Assembly: GCA_965153355.1 (NCBI GenBank)
Contig: OZ231127.1
Location: 12,710,001 to 12,774,000, forward strand
Source: Flaccisagitta enflata
Taxonomy: Eukaryota; Chaetognatha; Sagittoidea; Aphragmophora
Reading direction: 5' to 3'
DNA length: 64,000 bases
Shown: piece after piece, positions 1 through 12,057 of the stretch
How the letters are laid out: each line of letters opens with the position of its first letter
Numbering within the stretch: position 1 is the stretch's first letter
The notes under the pieces: generated by a model
Database searches by the model: none
The model's input: the letters and a program-made list of their open reading frames with translations, nothing else
What the model was told of the DNA's origin: nothing
Translations under genes and position numbers: made by a program

Positions 1-738
1 GTACAAATGAATGATCCCATTATTTGCTTCACAGAGTATTGAACGTTAAAAAGTTTTTAAACACGGCAAAAATTAAAGGGGGTCCCTGTATAAACCCTTT
101 TAACATACATCTATACTTAAGAGGTCACTTGTTAAAAGATTACCGTGTTAAAAATGCTGTAAAGTGTAAAAAAAGTTAAGGCCTTTTAAACATCATGCCA
201 TTTTAACAACAAACTTTTTAACAAACTATCATAACACTTTTAACACCCTTTTATAAACTTTTTAACATTTAACAACATCTTTACACAGTAATGATCCTAA
301 TCTTTTTGACACCAGACCTTTTAAAAAAAATGTCTTAACAACTTTTAAGAAGACCTTTTATAACAAGTAACCTTTTTAGCATGTTTTAACATTAGTACAC
401 TTTGGTAAAACTACCAATTTATGCAATGGTAAGGTGGAATGTTTAAATCAGTTTATTGGTATCTTATACCAATTGATGTTCTTTATTGAGATGGATAAGT
501 GATATCTGTAGAAATGGATAGCATGAATGGAGATGTCTGACCTTATGTACCGGAGCTACAAGCCATTGGCTTTCCTTAACCGGTTTAATTGAAGTTGAAG
601 TTGAAGTTGAGTATTTAGTAAGACCCTTTTGTAAGAAAATGCCTTTAAACACAAAACTATTTCACAAATTTTTAATAAGTTTTCTTCTGCATTCCTAGCA
701 ATTAAAGAGGGTCCCGCGTATTTAAAAATATTAAACAG
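1..738. other. AT-rich non-coding sequence with dispersed TTTTTAAC motifs
   Basis: I see no gene here. The stretch is AT-rich, and short motifs of the type TTTTTAACA and CCTTTTAAC recur many times on the plus strand without a fixed period. They look like a decayed short-unit repeat. Near 590-612 there is a short GAAGTT repeat. The open frames are short and lack coding character. Confidence 0.5.
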
Positions 739-970
739 TTTTTAACATTCGATACTGCGCACATGCTGCTGAGGCACTAACGGCTGATGATGCTACCGCT
801 GATGTAGCTGCGAGTGTTTCTGTTAATGCGTGGGGGTCCTCGGAGAAGGATGACGTCTTTAATCGAGATCAGAGGCCGGCGAGCCAGACGAAAGACGAGT
901 TTGGCGAGTGGGCGAAGAGAAGGCGCCGGCAAGTGTCCTCATCACGGAATCCGTGGAAGGAGACGTATAG
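739..970 (+). CDS. Candidate internal coding exon of an unrecognised gene
   Basis: One frame is open from a possible acceptor (TTAAACAG, 731-738) to a strong donor at 970/971 (TATAG then GTGAAT). From 753 the reading is protein-like: an Ala/Asp-rich segment (ALTADDATADVAAS), then a charged stretch with EWAKRRRRQVSSS. No ATG lies in this frame downstream of the stop near 732, so it would be an internal exon, or its 5' boundary is wrong. It ends in phase 2, which matches the reading frame of the next candidate exon at 1,106. I do not recognise the product. The support is an open frame, residue composition and matching splice phases. Confidence 0.4.
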
Positions 971-1112
971 GTGAATTGGTGGTGATAGGGGGGTGACGGG
1001 TATTTATTTTTCGTGGTGGTGAGATCTGGGGCAGTGTGTAGGTGAATTGGCGGTGAACAGGGGGTGACGGGTATTTATTTTTCGTGGCGGTGGGATCTGG
1101 GGCAGTGTGGAA
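971..1112 (+). repeat. 71-bp tandem duplication covering an intron
   Basis: Two copies of a 71-bp unit lie at 971-1,041 and 1,042-1,112. Each starts GTGAATTGG and carries GGGATCTGGGGCAG-like sequence near its end. The first copy begins at the candidate donor and the second ends at the candidate acceptor, so the duplication also duplicates potential splice sites. Using the first acceptor would bring in an immediate in-frame stop (TGTGTAG). Using the second (1,103-1,105, CAG) keeps the frame open. Confidence 0.7.
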
Positions 1113-1208
1113 ACGCGCTATTATCACGAGGCGGCGGTGGCGGAAACGACATTCGATGTGCCGTCGTTGTCGTCGATTTGGCAGCCAGCGACAGAGAAGC
1201 GAGCATAG
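1106..1208 (+). CDS. Candidate terminal coding exon, partner of 739-970
   Basis: After the acceptor GGGGCAG (ending 1,105) the phase carried over from the exon at 739-970 gives about 33 codons to TAG at 1,206-1,208. The reading includes RYYHEAAVAETTFDVPSLSS and ends IWQPATEKRA. The match of phase between the two exons is the main support. A competing reading in another frame (1,064-1,318) also stays open and ends beside a consensus donor (GCC then GTAAGTAAG, about 1,313), so either frame could be the real one. The product is not recognised. Confidence 0.35.
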
Positions 1209-1400
1209 ACGCCTTCGTTGATGTCAGCTTTGAATTGGGCGTTGTGGAAACGCCTTCAGACGCAGAAGTTGCTGCTCGAGGAGGGACGAGAGAGAATATG
1301 GCAAACAGCATGCCGTAAGTAAGTTCACGGTAATATTCATAACATTCCTCCATGGCATAGATAGAGTCGGGCCATGCTGTTCTTATGGTTTTTCCTCCCT

Positions 1401-2768
<1,368 letters not shown>

Positions 2769-2769
2769 T

Positions 2770-3115
2770 AAGCTTCAATTTTTGAAGCTTTCTCGTTGCG
2801 TAAACGCAACTCGAGAAGATACACTACAAGACAGCAATTTCAAGAAAAAAAAAGTATTATTTTAATGATGACAAAACTTGATAATGATAACAATAGTGGA
2901 TGATGATGATGACAACAATGAATGATAATGACAACCAAAATTTAAGAAAAAAATATAAATCAAAATTTTCAAAAAAAAAAAAATAAAAAAAAAATTCTAT
3001 ATAAAAAATTTTCAAAAAAATTTTTCAAAAAAAATTTTCAAAAAAAAAAAAAAAATAAATAAAAAAAAATTCAAAAAAATTTGTTTTCAAAAAAATTTTC
3101 AAAAATTTTTTTTTA
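2770..3115. repeat. Hairpin module followed by TTCAAAAAA-rich tract
   Basis: A short module (about 2,772-2,822) reads TTTTTGAAGCTTTCTCGT, then a CGTAAACG core, then ACTCGAGAAGATACAC. The same module occurs at about 50,807-50,845. Both copies are followed by an A-rich tract built from TTCAAAAAAA units and then a minisatellite (19-bp here, 22-bp there). The shared order suggests one mobile or recombinogenic repeat unit. Confidence 0.65.
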
Positions 3116-3121
3116 AAAAAT

Positions 3122-3372
3122 TAAATAGTTGAAGATGATGACAGTAGTCGAAGATGATGCCAGTAGTTGAGGATGATGATAGTAGATGAAGATGATAGAA
3201 GATGAAGATGATGATAGAAGATGAAGATGATGACAGTAGATGAAGATGATGACAGTAGTTGAAGATGATGACAGTAGTTGAAGATGATGACAGTAGTTGA
3301 AGATGATGACAGTAGTTGAAGATGATGACAGTAGTTGAAGATGATGACAGTAGTTGAAGATGATGACAGTAT
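3122..3372 (+). repeat. 19-bp minisatellite
   Basis: Tandem unit of 19 bp, consensus AGTTGAAGATGATGACAGT. It is regular from about 3,230 to 3,370 and more degenerate before that. Because 19 is not a multiple of three, each reading frame cycles through all phases, giving His/Leu/Ser/Ile-rich open frames that should not be called genes. Confidence 0.9.
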
Positions 3373-4140
3373 CCTATTCCGCCCAGCAGATTCTGGCCAA
3401 CGTTGTACCTGTGTGAGAGAGTGGAGAAAGAAGCGCGTGCGGTGTTGTCGTATGAGTTGCCGCGAGGCAAACGAAAACGACAAGGGAAATGGAAATGGGA
3501 GGGAGGGGGAGAGAAAAGGATTAAAATCATAGAATCGACAATCAAGCAAACACACACAACAACGCACGCACTACAGACTGAATGAAAATACGAGAGCAGT
3601 CCAGAAGCGTGACCCAAATATATAGCAGTACCCCCTACAGCCCATTCAGGAAGTGCTATATGGTCCATCTGAAGAAAACAGCAGTCAATACTTCCAAACC
3701 GAGAAACCTAGGTTTATCGAAGACGATTCTGTTATCAACCAGAAATTTCTTCTTCCGAAGTTTATAATAAGAGATTTGATCGTCAAAAAATATTTTAGGA
3801 AGATTTGCGCAAATTTCCACACAAATCTCCAGACAATGCATACATAACGACGGCCAATCAATGAATTTGACGACTCAGAGCACTTGCTGGATGAAACCTC
3901 TTCCTCACGACATATATTTCAAGCGTCAGCTGAACAGAAATTGGCCTTCAAATGAACGCCTTTCGCTCACTATGATGACGCCATATTGAAAGGGGCATCG
4001 GGAGCGTAAGCTTACATGCCCGCAGTCGGACGCTCAGAATAGAATTAAGTAAATGAAAGAAAAAATAGTGTTTATCTATCAAGATATCTAGGTATATAAA
4101 ACAATTGAAGTCTGACACTGGGACCTGATGCCCCGCTTAT
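3373..4140. other. Non-coding sequence with an interspersed repeat piece
   Basis: CTATTCCGCCC (about 3,373) and, 190 bp later, a segment containing ATGAAAATACGAGAGCAG and CCCCCTACAGCCCAT (about 3,580-3,645) recur in the opposite orientation at about 8,625-8,815. They mark the two ends of one repeat family with different interiors. I see no gene. Confidence 0.5.
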
Positions 4141-4189
4141 TTGCAGCATGCGGATTGTTACAACCTCACTTTTGATTGGCAATTTTTGG

Positions 4190-4440
4190 ACATGATCATG
4201 ATAAAGATGATGACGCTGTTAAAAAAGAGGCTGATGAAAACAACAAAGACAATGAAAACGATGAATAAAACGACGTTGATGAAGACAGCAAAGATGAAGA
4301 CAACTATGAAGACGACGCCGATGAAGATGATGACGATGAAGACAACAATGAAGACGACAACGATGAAGATGACGGTGTTGAAGATGACAGTGATGAAGAC
4401 AACCGTGACGAAGATAACTGATGAAAAAGACAATGTTTAA
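4190..4440 (+). repeat. Degenerate GATGAAGACRAC short-unit repeat
   Basis: Imperfect repeats of GATGAAGAC and AACAATGAAGACGAC type. Open frames on both strands (Met/Lys/Thr-rich, or Val/Phe/Ile-rich) follow from the repeat. From 4,441 to 4,885 I see no gene. Confidence 0.75.
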
Positions 4441-4886
4441 GGCGACTGTTACAAAACTACTATACTGTATACTGTTACGAAACTACTGGTGATAAACACC
4501 AATGACTAAGGTGCCATGGACGGACGAAGCCATCATTGGAAGGTGCTGATGATGTAACTTGTAAGACGCCAAAGCTGGAGAAAATGTCAAAAGTGGCGCT
4601 GACCAAAACAATATTTATCTTCAAACCGGCTAAGAAAGAAAGAAAAGACCCCATCACTGTCAACAATTACAGTGCTGACGTGGTAATCTTTTTGTGGGGA
4701 TAAGTTTTACTTATTAGTTTTTGGTGTATGTTTGAATGTGAAAGTAAAGCTCGTAGTACTTCCTTTTGTCGCAGAACTTAAGCATCATCATTACATCCTC
4801 CAAACCTGGCATTGAATGAGTTGCGAAATTCACATCAAAGCTCAAAGACCATCGTTCTTCAAAATTCACTGATGGTTAGATAGACA

Positions 4887-4926
<40 letters not shown>

Positions 4927-4933
4927 ATGTGCA

Positions 4934-4970
<37 letters not shown>

Positions 4971-5001
4971 ATGTGTGTGCGTGTGTGTGCGCGTGTCTTT
5001 C

Positions 5002-5085
<84 letters not shown>

Positions 5086-5086
5086 G
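4887..5086 (+). repeat. Compound (GT)n and (GA)n microsatellite
   Basis: (GT)n from about 4,887 to 5,008 with GCGCGCATGCATG interruptions, then (GA)n from 5,009 to about 5,072, then GACAGACA repeats. Confidence 0.95.
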
Positions 5087-5321
5087 AGACTTAGATTGTT
5101 TTACCTTCAGTAAAAAGACAAGCACTCAGACATGAAGTGGCCTAGGCTGGTTTAACACTCCAATATTTTATCATCAGAACGGCATTTGCATTTCATGGAG
5201 ACAACTGCAATATGATATCATCATGCGGAGCCTCCAACTCCTTCTACCAAGATGAACGCAAATGGTGTGTGTATAAGAGACAGACTGAAAGACATGCGGA
5301 TTGGAAAACATATGGACACAC

Positions 5322-5323
<2 letters not shown>

Positions 5324-5374
<51 letters not shown>

Positions 5375-6560
5375 GCAGTGACAACCAGCGGTCCACCCTG
5401 GTTTCTTTTACTTCCCTTTTCTGTCTCTTCCTACCTCCCGGCATCCTTTCCATCCCCTTTACCTCTTCCGCCGCCACTACCTCTGCCTCTACCTACCCTT
5501 TGGCATCCTTTCCATCCCCCAAACCTCTTCTGTCGACGACTATACTGCACCTTCCTATCCTCATTTATCCTTTCTACCCCTTACACCTCTTTTGCCGCTG
5601 CCGCTAGTGCCGCTACCTACCCCAAATCATGCCCCCATACCTCTTCTGTTGTCGCAGCTAGTGCAGCTACCTACCTTATACCATGTCCTCACACCTCCTC
5701 TGCCGCCGCCACTACTGCCTCTACCTACCCCAAATCATGCCTGTATACCTCTTCCGCCGCCGCCGCTATTGCCACTACCTAACCAAAATTATGCCCCTAC
5801 TACTCTTCCGCCGCCGCCGCTAGTGCCGCTACCTATCACATATCATGCCCCTACACCTCTTCCTCCGCCGCCGCTAGTGCCGCTACCTACCCCATACCAT
5901 GCCCCTACAACTCCTCCGCCGCTGCCGCTAGTGCCGCTACCCACCTCTTCCGCCGCTGCCGCTAGTGCCGCTAGTGCCGCTAGTGCCACTAGTGCCACTA
6001 CTGCCGCTAATTTTTTGCCCCTACACCTCCTCTAGTGCCGCTAGTGCCGCTACTTACGCAAATTTTTTGCCCCTCCACCTCCTCCGCCGCTGCCGCTAGT
6101 GCCGCTAGTGCCACTACTGACGCTAATTTTTTGCCCCTACACCTCCTCCGCTAGTGCCGCTAGTGCCGCTACTTACGCAAATTTTTTGCCCCTACACCTC
6201 CTCCGCCACTGCCGCGAGTGCGGCTACCCAAGGTAGCGGCAATAGCGGCAGCGGGGGAAGAGGTTCAGAGGGTTTAGTTCTCTACCTCTGCTGCCTCTAC
6301 CCCCATTAACATCTTCCTACACCTCTTCCGCCGCCGCCTCTATTGCCGCTACGTTCAGTAGCGGCAGTGGCGGCAATAGCGGCAGCAGCGATGGCGGAAG
6401 AGGTAGGTGGATGAAAGGAGCTAGGTAGTGGCAGCAGAGGCGATGGCGGAAGATGTGTATGAGTATGGAGGGTGAGAGGTAGCGGAACAAGAGGCGGAGG
6501 CAGAGGAGTTAAAGGATGGAAGAAGGAGGGGAGAAGAGGGAGGAGCGGCAATAGAAGGAT
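5324..6560 (+). repeat. (CA)n microsatellite and a 54-bp Pro/Leu/Ala minisatellite
   Basis: (CA)n at 5,324-5,372. From about 5,400 a minisatellite with a 54-bp unit (18 codons) runs to about 5,930. Consensus parts are GCTAGTGCCGCTACCTACC, ATGCCCCTACACCTC and CTTCCGCCGCCGCC. It degrades into shorter GCTAGTGCC units to about 6,230. The part from 6,219 to 6,550 contains the complementary sense (GGCGGAAGAGG), so the array is partly inverted. The 18-aa period keeps frames open, but I see no start context or splice sites that would make it a gene. Confidence 0.85.
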
Positions 6561-6569
6561 CGCTCTTGG

Positions 6570-7260
6570 GCAGGGTCTGGGGCAGGAATAGGGCCTTTGG
6601 ACCGCTGACTGTCATAGTCTGCACACACACACACACACACTCACAAATACACAGGTACAGGCCATGCTATGCAGCATCTGAAACAAAGTTAATTTTGCGG
6701 CTCTCTACAACGTGTGCGCTTCATCGGATGGGTCTTTACATCGTTATCTGCGTCACACATGTTGGATGAATAATGGAGCTCCGCATTTTTATACTCTGTT
6801 CATAATATGATTTTGTATGGATTGAGGGGGTAGATAAGGGTAATTTGGAAGCATACAGGGGGCGTCGTAAGACATTCATGAATTTGATTGGAGAATGATT
6901 GGATTGATATGAATTGTAAGAGTTGCGTAGTGGCGCTCCTCAATTTTTATTCAGGGCTAGATTTGGGAATGTGGGTATAACCTTGTGAATGAAAAGAGTT
7001 GATCACTTAGTGATAATCTACAAGCCGTCACATGGCAGATATACGTTCTGCACGAGTGAATTGAGATGAATTATAGTTATTGAAGTTCCGTCTGTTGTTT
7101 TAAACTGATAGTCCGAGACCTGCACTGAAACCTGAAAGGTCAAGTAGCGTCATTTGTTCTTTGCTTTACAATTGTTTTTTTTTTCCATGTTCTGTTTTGT
7201 GTAGTTACGTATGTCTGTGTTTGTTTGCGTGGTGTGCATTAGTTAAGTCGCGGAGCAAAT
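6570..7260. other. No recognisable feature
   Basis: Apart from a short CA run (about 6,623-6,642), I see neither a gene nor a clear repeat here. Confidence 0.5.
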
Positions 7261-7261
7261 A

Positions 7262-7860
7262 AAGATGAAATTTCGGTTTTAGTCTCTTTTCATAACTCTA
7301 TGCATAACTATTTTCTGATTTTATCAATGAAATTTGTAATTTTGAAGTTAAATTTTATTTTATTAGTAAAAGAAACCCTAGTATGTTAAAGGCATAGCTT
7401 TGTTTTATTGACGAAGACAAGAAAGAATCACTGGAAATGATAGATTCTTTAAAGATAGTAGAGCAAAAATTCAAAACCTGTGAAGGGAAAATTCTAAGAT
7501 TTGAACAGATTGAACAATTTTGCATTACTAAGAACATGGCCCTTATCTTATATGTTCTTAGAATGAGGCCATGTTTTTGAAAATGCAAAATTTTGCATAT
7601 AGAGAGAATCTTAGAATTTTCCCAAAGATAAGTTAAGTTGCAAAATTAAATTTTCTTTAGATTTCCTTCTTTTTTCTCCCCTTTTAACTTGCTCAGCACT
7701 TTTTTTTTATCTAGAAATCATTTTCTATGCAAAACTAAATACAATATCTTATAACAATTATATTTTTTGATGAAAAAAATCTAAATTTGTCAAATTTAAA
7801 ATATTGAAAAAAAATGTTTTGACTCTTCTAATTTGGTCTTTGTTTGCACCTCGACTTAAG
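7262..7860 (+). mobile_element. Interspersed repeat family D, copy 1
   Basis: This copy matches, in inverted orientation, about 36,980-37,500. Shared landmarks include AGAAAGAATCACTGGAA, TGAACAGATTGAACAATTTT-like, AAAATTTTGCAT and the terminal GCACCTCGACTTAAG. A third, internally deleted copy lies at 27,500-27,857. The two other copies abut 27-bp minisatellite arrays at the CGACTTAAG end, but this one does not. There is no coding capacity. Confidence 0.7.
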
Positions 7861-8242
7861 TATGCCTTGCCTCTTTATTGCCCTCATTGAAATGAATTTT
7901 CTATAAAGAAATACAAATGAAATACTGATCAGTTATCTGTCTCCCATGATTAATGGTTTTGTATCAATTGCAAAATGCTCGATGTCAGCCCTACTGTAAC
8001 ACCACGTGGGCGTCGGATATGGACAGATACAGTGAATCTGTAGCTTCGGGGAGAGCATACATAATCAGTGAGTTTTTGTGGCTTTTTAGCATCAAGATAG
8101 ATAGATAGAAAAAAAATCCCAGACTTTGCCAATTTCGCGTCAGATTCAGTCGGAACACTGTACGGCCAAAAATAGGGTACAGGACAATTTCTCGTGTTTT
8201 GAAACCAGTTTGGGAATTGGAGACTCGTCATCTCAGATGATG

Positions 8243-8608
8243 TAGGGTACCAATCGAAAGCTTATGTTGATACAAGTGGCGCCATCGGAGCGATTTGGAA
8301 GAATCAGCTCAGTTCATGAGATACAGCTCTTGAAAGGGTCAAAATTCGCTGTTTTGAAGAGTGTTGAAACAAGGCCAAGTAGGCCAATAAGGTGCGACGT
8401 GTGGATCGTCGAACAAATGCGTTACCCCACAGACAGACCGACCGACCAACCAACCGACGGACACAGCCAGTTATAGAGGTGCTTTGTCGCACCTAAAAAG
8501 CCTAATTTGCGCCCTTCTGCAGCCTGTATCTCCGTAAACAGGAGGAAATTGAGAAATCGCTACGATGGCGCCACTTATGTTAAGATAAGCACTTGATTGA
8601 TACCCTAT
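8243..8608. mobile_element. Foldback MITE with TAGGGTAYCAATC termini
   Basis: The left end (TAGGGTACCAATC, then GCTTATGTTGATACAAGTGG) is the reverse complement of the right end (CCACTTATGTTAAGATAAGC, then GATTGATACCCTA). The inverted arms extend about 80 bp and share GGCGCCATCG. TA flanks both termini, as in mariner-type insertions. The interior (about 8,340-8,495) holds a copy of the GACCGACCAACC-tract family. Confidence 0.8.
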
Positions 8609-8624
8609 TTGACCTCATATCACT

Positions 8625-8866
8625 TACTGTATGGGCTGTAGGGGGTACTGCTATAGATTGGGGTAACTTCTCGCGACTGCTCTCGTATTTTCATGCAGTC
8701 TGTAAATATACCTATACCTGATCTACCAGCCTTCTCAAGCCTATGCCATATGACGCTACAGATTTGAATAAACCCCCACCTCGGTACGCCGTAGTCCATC
8801 TCCTGTTGGCGGAATAGTATCCTAAATCGCCCGCTCGGTCGCCGGCAAACCATTGGATCAGAAACC
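8625..8866 (-). repeat. Interspersed repeat fragment shared with 3.4-3.6 kb and 26.05 kb
   Basis: On the minus strand this contains ACTATTCCGCC, GAGATGGACTACGGCGTACC, GGGGGTTTATTCAAATC and, further on, the ATGAAAATACGAGAGCAG segment. The first part recurs almost exactly at 26,045-26,100 and the second at about 3,580-3,645. Copies at 8.8 and 26.05 kb bracket the retroelement in the same orientation, so a terminal direct-repeat role is possible. The 3.4 kb copy argues for an independent dispersed repeat. Confidence 0.5.
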
Positions 8867-8867
8867 A

Positions 8868-9367
8868 GTCACCCAAGGGCAATATGTGGTCAGCGATACC
8901 CGTTGCCCTGCTTCTTATGTTGATCGTAGGTGATAGTAAGCAGGGCAGCGGCCCCGAAGGGGACGATGTCCTGTAGAACACAGGGGGGGTTCTGTTGACT
9001 GAGTCTAAGGCTGGGATTTGAGCCTTGGGGTTGGGATTTGAGCCTCAAGGCTAGGATTTCAGTCCTAAGACTGGGATTTGAGCCTCAAGGCTGGGATTTG
9101 AGCTTCAAGGCTGGGATTTGAGCCCCAGGGCTGGGTCTTGAGCCTTGAGGCAAAGATTTGAGCCTCTAGGCTGGGGTTTGAGCCTCTAGGCTGGGATTTG
9201 AGCCTCAAGGCTAGAATTTGAGCCTCAAGGCTGGGATTGGAGCCTCGAGGCTGGGATTTGAGCCTTGAGGCTGGAATTTGAGCCTTGGGGGGGATGAACG
9301 GACGAACGGATAAACGAACAAAAGTCCCGTGTTCTACAGGACATCGTCCCCTTCGGGGCCGCTGCCC
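8868..9367 (-). mobile_element. Inverted-repeat-flanked minisatellite element (family H), copy 1
   Basis: Inverted flanks begin GGGCAGCGGCCCCGAAGG and continue through GATGTCCTGTAGAACAC. One lies at 8,943-8,985 and its complement at about 9,328-9,367. Between them is a 20-bp minisatellite, consensus AGGCTGGGATTTGAGCCTCA (about 9,000-9,290). Outside the left flank the element continues through a GCCCTGCTT/AAGCAGGGC stem and GGTCAGCGATACCC to about 8,868. The right edge abuts a T5 run on the minus strand and truncates the recombinase frame there. Confidence 0.8.
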
Positions 9368-10088
9368 AAAAAGGCGCGATCGCGAAAGAGACAAAATTTC
9401 TCTGGGAAAAGCGAAGCGAAGGGAGACAAGGAAGAAATACGGCGCGAAGTCTCGGCAGCTAAAAGGCGGAGGTGCGTGGAGAAAATAGGCGGAGCCTGGC
9501 GCGGTGTGACGCGCGCTAGACACTGTTCTTTGAAAGCAGATTTAATCCAGTTCTTCACAAAAGTCGAATTGCACGGATTAGCGCGAGGATTGTCAAAGGA
9601 AAAGGGCTCAGTTTGGCCCCTACTATTGAAGAAGGCCCTCAGCTTCCCAACCATGGAGTCAATGGTGCCTGCAGCCAAACCAACTCGGCAGCCGCACCCA
9701 TGCAAACCGGACTGGCCGACAAATTCGCAGCCAGGTCGATGGACTTGCGTTCGACCACGCGAATCCCGAAAGAAAAATTTTCCGACATCTTCCGGAGTGG
9801 CCGTGCCGGGGTTGGAAGCTGTCGCGAGCGGGGGAGCAAGAGCGGAATGAGCGAGCAGAAAGGTGCAGAAATCTTCCGAGAGACGAGACTTCTGCACTTC
9901 ATAGCTTGAACCAAGAACTTGTGAGAGAAGATCGTCGCGCCGGGCAAAGTAACCGACCAACTGAGAAAGGGGGGGGGGGGAAACGAGAAAGAAAACTTGA
10001 CATGAGAATCTTGACCCTGGAGCCATGTCACTAACTTCATGTCGCGGAGACAGGCGCAAGCAACTCTCCATTCAAACAATACAGACAA
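9368..10088 (-). pseudogene. Tyrosine recombinase, N-terminal fragment, of a Ngaro/DIRS-like retroelement
   Basis: The frame resembles the N-terminal, DNA-binding part of tyrosine recombinases from DIRS-order retroelements. It contains ATPEDVGKFFFRDSRGRTQV, GCGCRVGLAAGTIDSMVGKL and ARVTPRQAPPIFSTHLRLL. Such recombinases join circular element DNA into the genome. The catalytic half (Arg, His-x-x-Arg, Tyr) is absent: the reading reaches RDRAF and runs straight into the repeat element ending at 9,367. The upstream part (frame starting 10,088) and the main part (frame of 10,071) are offset by one base at a G10 run (about 9,969-9,978), which could be decay or a homopolymer error. The RT, RNase H and hydrolase lie upstream on the same strand, which fits the usual order. 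Recombinase identity rests on motif resemblance, not on catalytic residues. Confidence 0.6.
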
Positions 10089-11115
10089 ACATTAAAATGC
10101 CGGCAAATAAACCATCCAATGCACACACAGCCGTTACACACCAAAAATGCATTCTTGACATGAAACATGTGATATGTGATACTCGTCATTGTTGTTACCT
10201 GTTCATTGTATTAATATGCTGTTGAAATATCTATTGAAATTGAATTTGTTGCTCAGAGGCCTTTGGCTTATTGCAATTACCATGCTCTACCTTATCATTT
10301 GCAGATGTAGCAACACAATTCACAAATCAAGACCACATTTAAGCAACACGCGGCACCGCGACAACACTATGGCAGACCTGCCACCACATTGTGGCAACAT
10401 TGTGAAGATATCAAGACAACACTGACGGCATACAAAACAAACGCCTGTCGGCGCCGCTGAAAGGAGACTAAGAAATGTAAAGACTGTGCTACAGAGCGTT
10501 CCAGAGCAAGCACCGCCGGCACAAGCACCGCCGGCACAAGCGCAAATGACCATACAAACATGCAGACTAAACGCAAATCCGGATTCATACAAGACAAAAC
10601 ATTAAACTAAGCATCAATATACAGATACTTATCTTGACAAGCGAAGAGCGATGCAGCCAATCAGAGCGAAGCAAAACACGCCTGGAAAGGCAGGAGGACC
10701 ACGACGCATTAACAAAAGAGGACCGCGCAACGCTCCGCATCCAGGGCCGCAGCGCGGCCAAGATATGCAGTCTATTATAGGCTTAAGTATTTCAAAAATA
10801 GAAAACCAACCGCGCCATCTGTATAACAAAGGAATAAAATTGTCAGGACATTGCAATGAACAGACTGCGAGACATGCAAATACAAGAGCAGAGAATCGAG
10901 ACTACACCAAAGGTCCACATTGAGAATCATTGTGGAACATTGTGCGCGCAATAGTAAGCTAAAGCAGCGTAAATGTGAAAAACATAAAACGCAACTAAAT
11001 AGAAAACCATCAAGAACAAGCGCCTGAGCTATAAGATGTCAAAACTATCAAAGCAAAGATATTGATATTGTAAGCCACATAGCAGTGAAACTTTAAATAC
11101 ATGTATTTATACAAA
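10089..11115 (-). other. Retroelement spacer between hydrolase and recombinase
   Basis: About 1 kb without a convincing frame. It holds a short duplication (GCACCGCCGGCACAA twice, about 10,510-10,540). It may contain the 5' end or an intron of the recombinase gene, but I cannot place splice sites with confidence. Confidence 0.4.
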
Positions 11116-12057
11116 CTAGACCAAGACAGAGCGCAACGTAAAAGAGAGCCGAAAAAACTTAGCCACCCCCGCCGCATTCAAGTGCACCTCACCAGAAAGG
11201 TCCTGATAATGAATGTAATTGTTGGAGACAAAATGCCAACCGGACCGAAGAAGATCATTTGCAGAACGAACACGAACATTCAGGGTCGAAGATTTGGTTT
11301 GACAAATTCCGGAACAGAAAATCTTTGTGGACGAGAAAGAAGCTAGGGACGCGACCGCCGAGGCACAGGCTGAGCGGAACTCGCTCGCAAAATCGACTCC
11401 AGCCCTGGAAACATCATTGATCCCGCCGTGGAAGAGAAGGACATCAAAAGAGCCGGCCGACAGCAGAATGCAGGCACGATTGACAACGGCAGTCAAGGAG
11501 GCACCAGAAATGGAAACCGACTTCACCGAGAAAGGAGCAGACCAGACCAGTGAGGCAAAGGGCCGGAACATAGAGTCGGCAACCACGAGGACTTTGACCA
11601 GAACAGACAGGGCAGGAGCAGGGGCGACGAGCCACGGGGGAAAGTAACATTTAAAGGCAGCCAGGCCGCAAGACAGAGGAAACCTGTTTGGAACATAACC
11701 CTGGGAAGATGGAAAAAGGACAGATCCCAGATCATGACTCAGCACCAGTGGCATCGTATCAAGGACGAAGGGAGCCAGACGCAAAAACCAAGCAGGGGCA
11801 GGACTGGAGGCGTCAAAGGGCAGGACAAGGACCAAACGAGCGTCGCCACACTCTTCAAGGAAGCCAATCAAAGCGGGAATCATGACAAAGGGAGGATAGG
11901 CGTACAAAACACCCTCAGGCAGAGGCTGCGAAAAAACGTCCACTCCGGCAGAACCAGGCACGGGAAAGGGCGAGAAGAAGGGGAGAGCCTGGCCAGACAC
12001 TTCAAAAGCATTTGAAGGAAGCGCCATCAAAAGGAAAAGGGACCAAAACGTTCCCAC
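11116..12057 (-). CDS. Pol C-terminal segment plus SGNH-family hydrolase of the Ngaro-like element
   Basis: This 313-codon frame is uninterrupted. Residues 1-145 (LLMALPSNAF, LPFFSPFPVPGSAGVDVFSQ, YAYPPFVMIPALIGFL) resemble the conserved tail that follows RNase H in DIRS-order polyproteins. Residues 155-313 carry SGNH/GDSL hydrolase blocks: VVADSMF (160-162, the Ser block, with Ala in place of Gly), a Gly near 185 (ISGASL), HGGINDVS (211-216, the GxND block) and VHLNAAG (291-297, the catalytic His block). The Asp normally three residues before the His appears to be Gly here, so activity is doubtful. Some Ngaro-type elements are known to carry such a hydrolase, and its role in retrotransposition is unclear. 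It overlaps the end of the RNase H frame by about 30 bp and is offset from it, so it was probably read as one polyprotein before an indel. Confidence 0.75.
   Translation of the reverse strand: MGTFWSLFLLMALPSNAFEVSGQALPFFSPFPVPGSAGVDVFSQPLPEGVLYAYPPFVMIPALIGFLEECGDARLVLVLPFDASSPAPAWFLRLAPFVLDTMPLVLSHDLGSVLFPSSQGYVPNRFPLSCGLAAFKCYFPPWLVAPAPALSVLVKVLVVADSMFRPFASLVWSAPFSVKSVSISGASLTAVVNRACILLSAGSFDVLLFHGGINDVSRAGVDFASEFRSACASAVASLASFSSTKIFCSGICQTKSSTLNVRVRSANDLLRSGWHFVSNNYIHYQDLSGEVHLNAAGVAKFFRLSFTLRSVLV

Noticed and set aside
5212-6035. Pro/Leu-rich repeat protein
   Set aside because: A 54-bp minisatellite open in more than one frame, part of the array is inverted, and no gene structure is seen.
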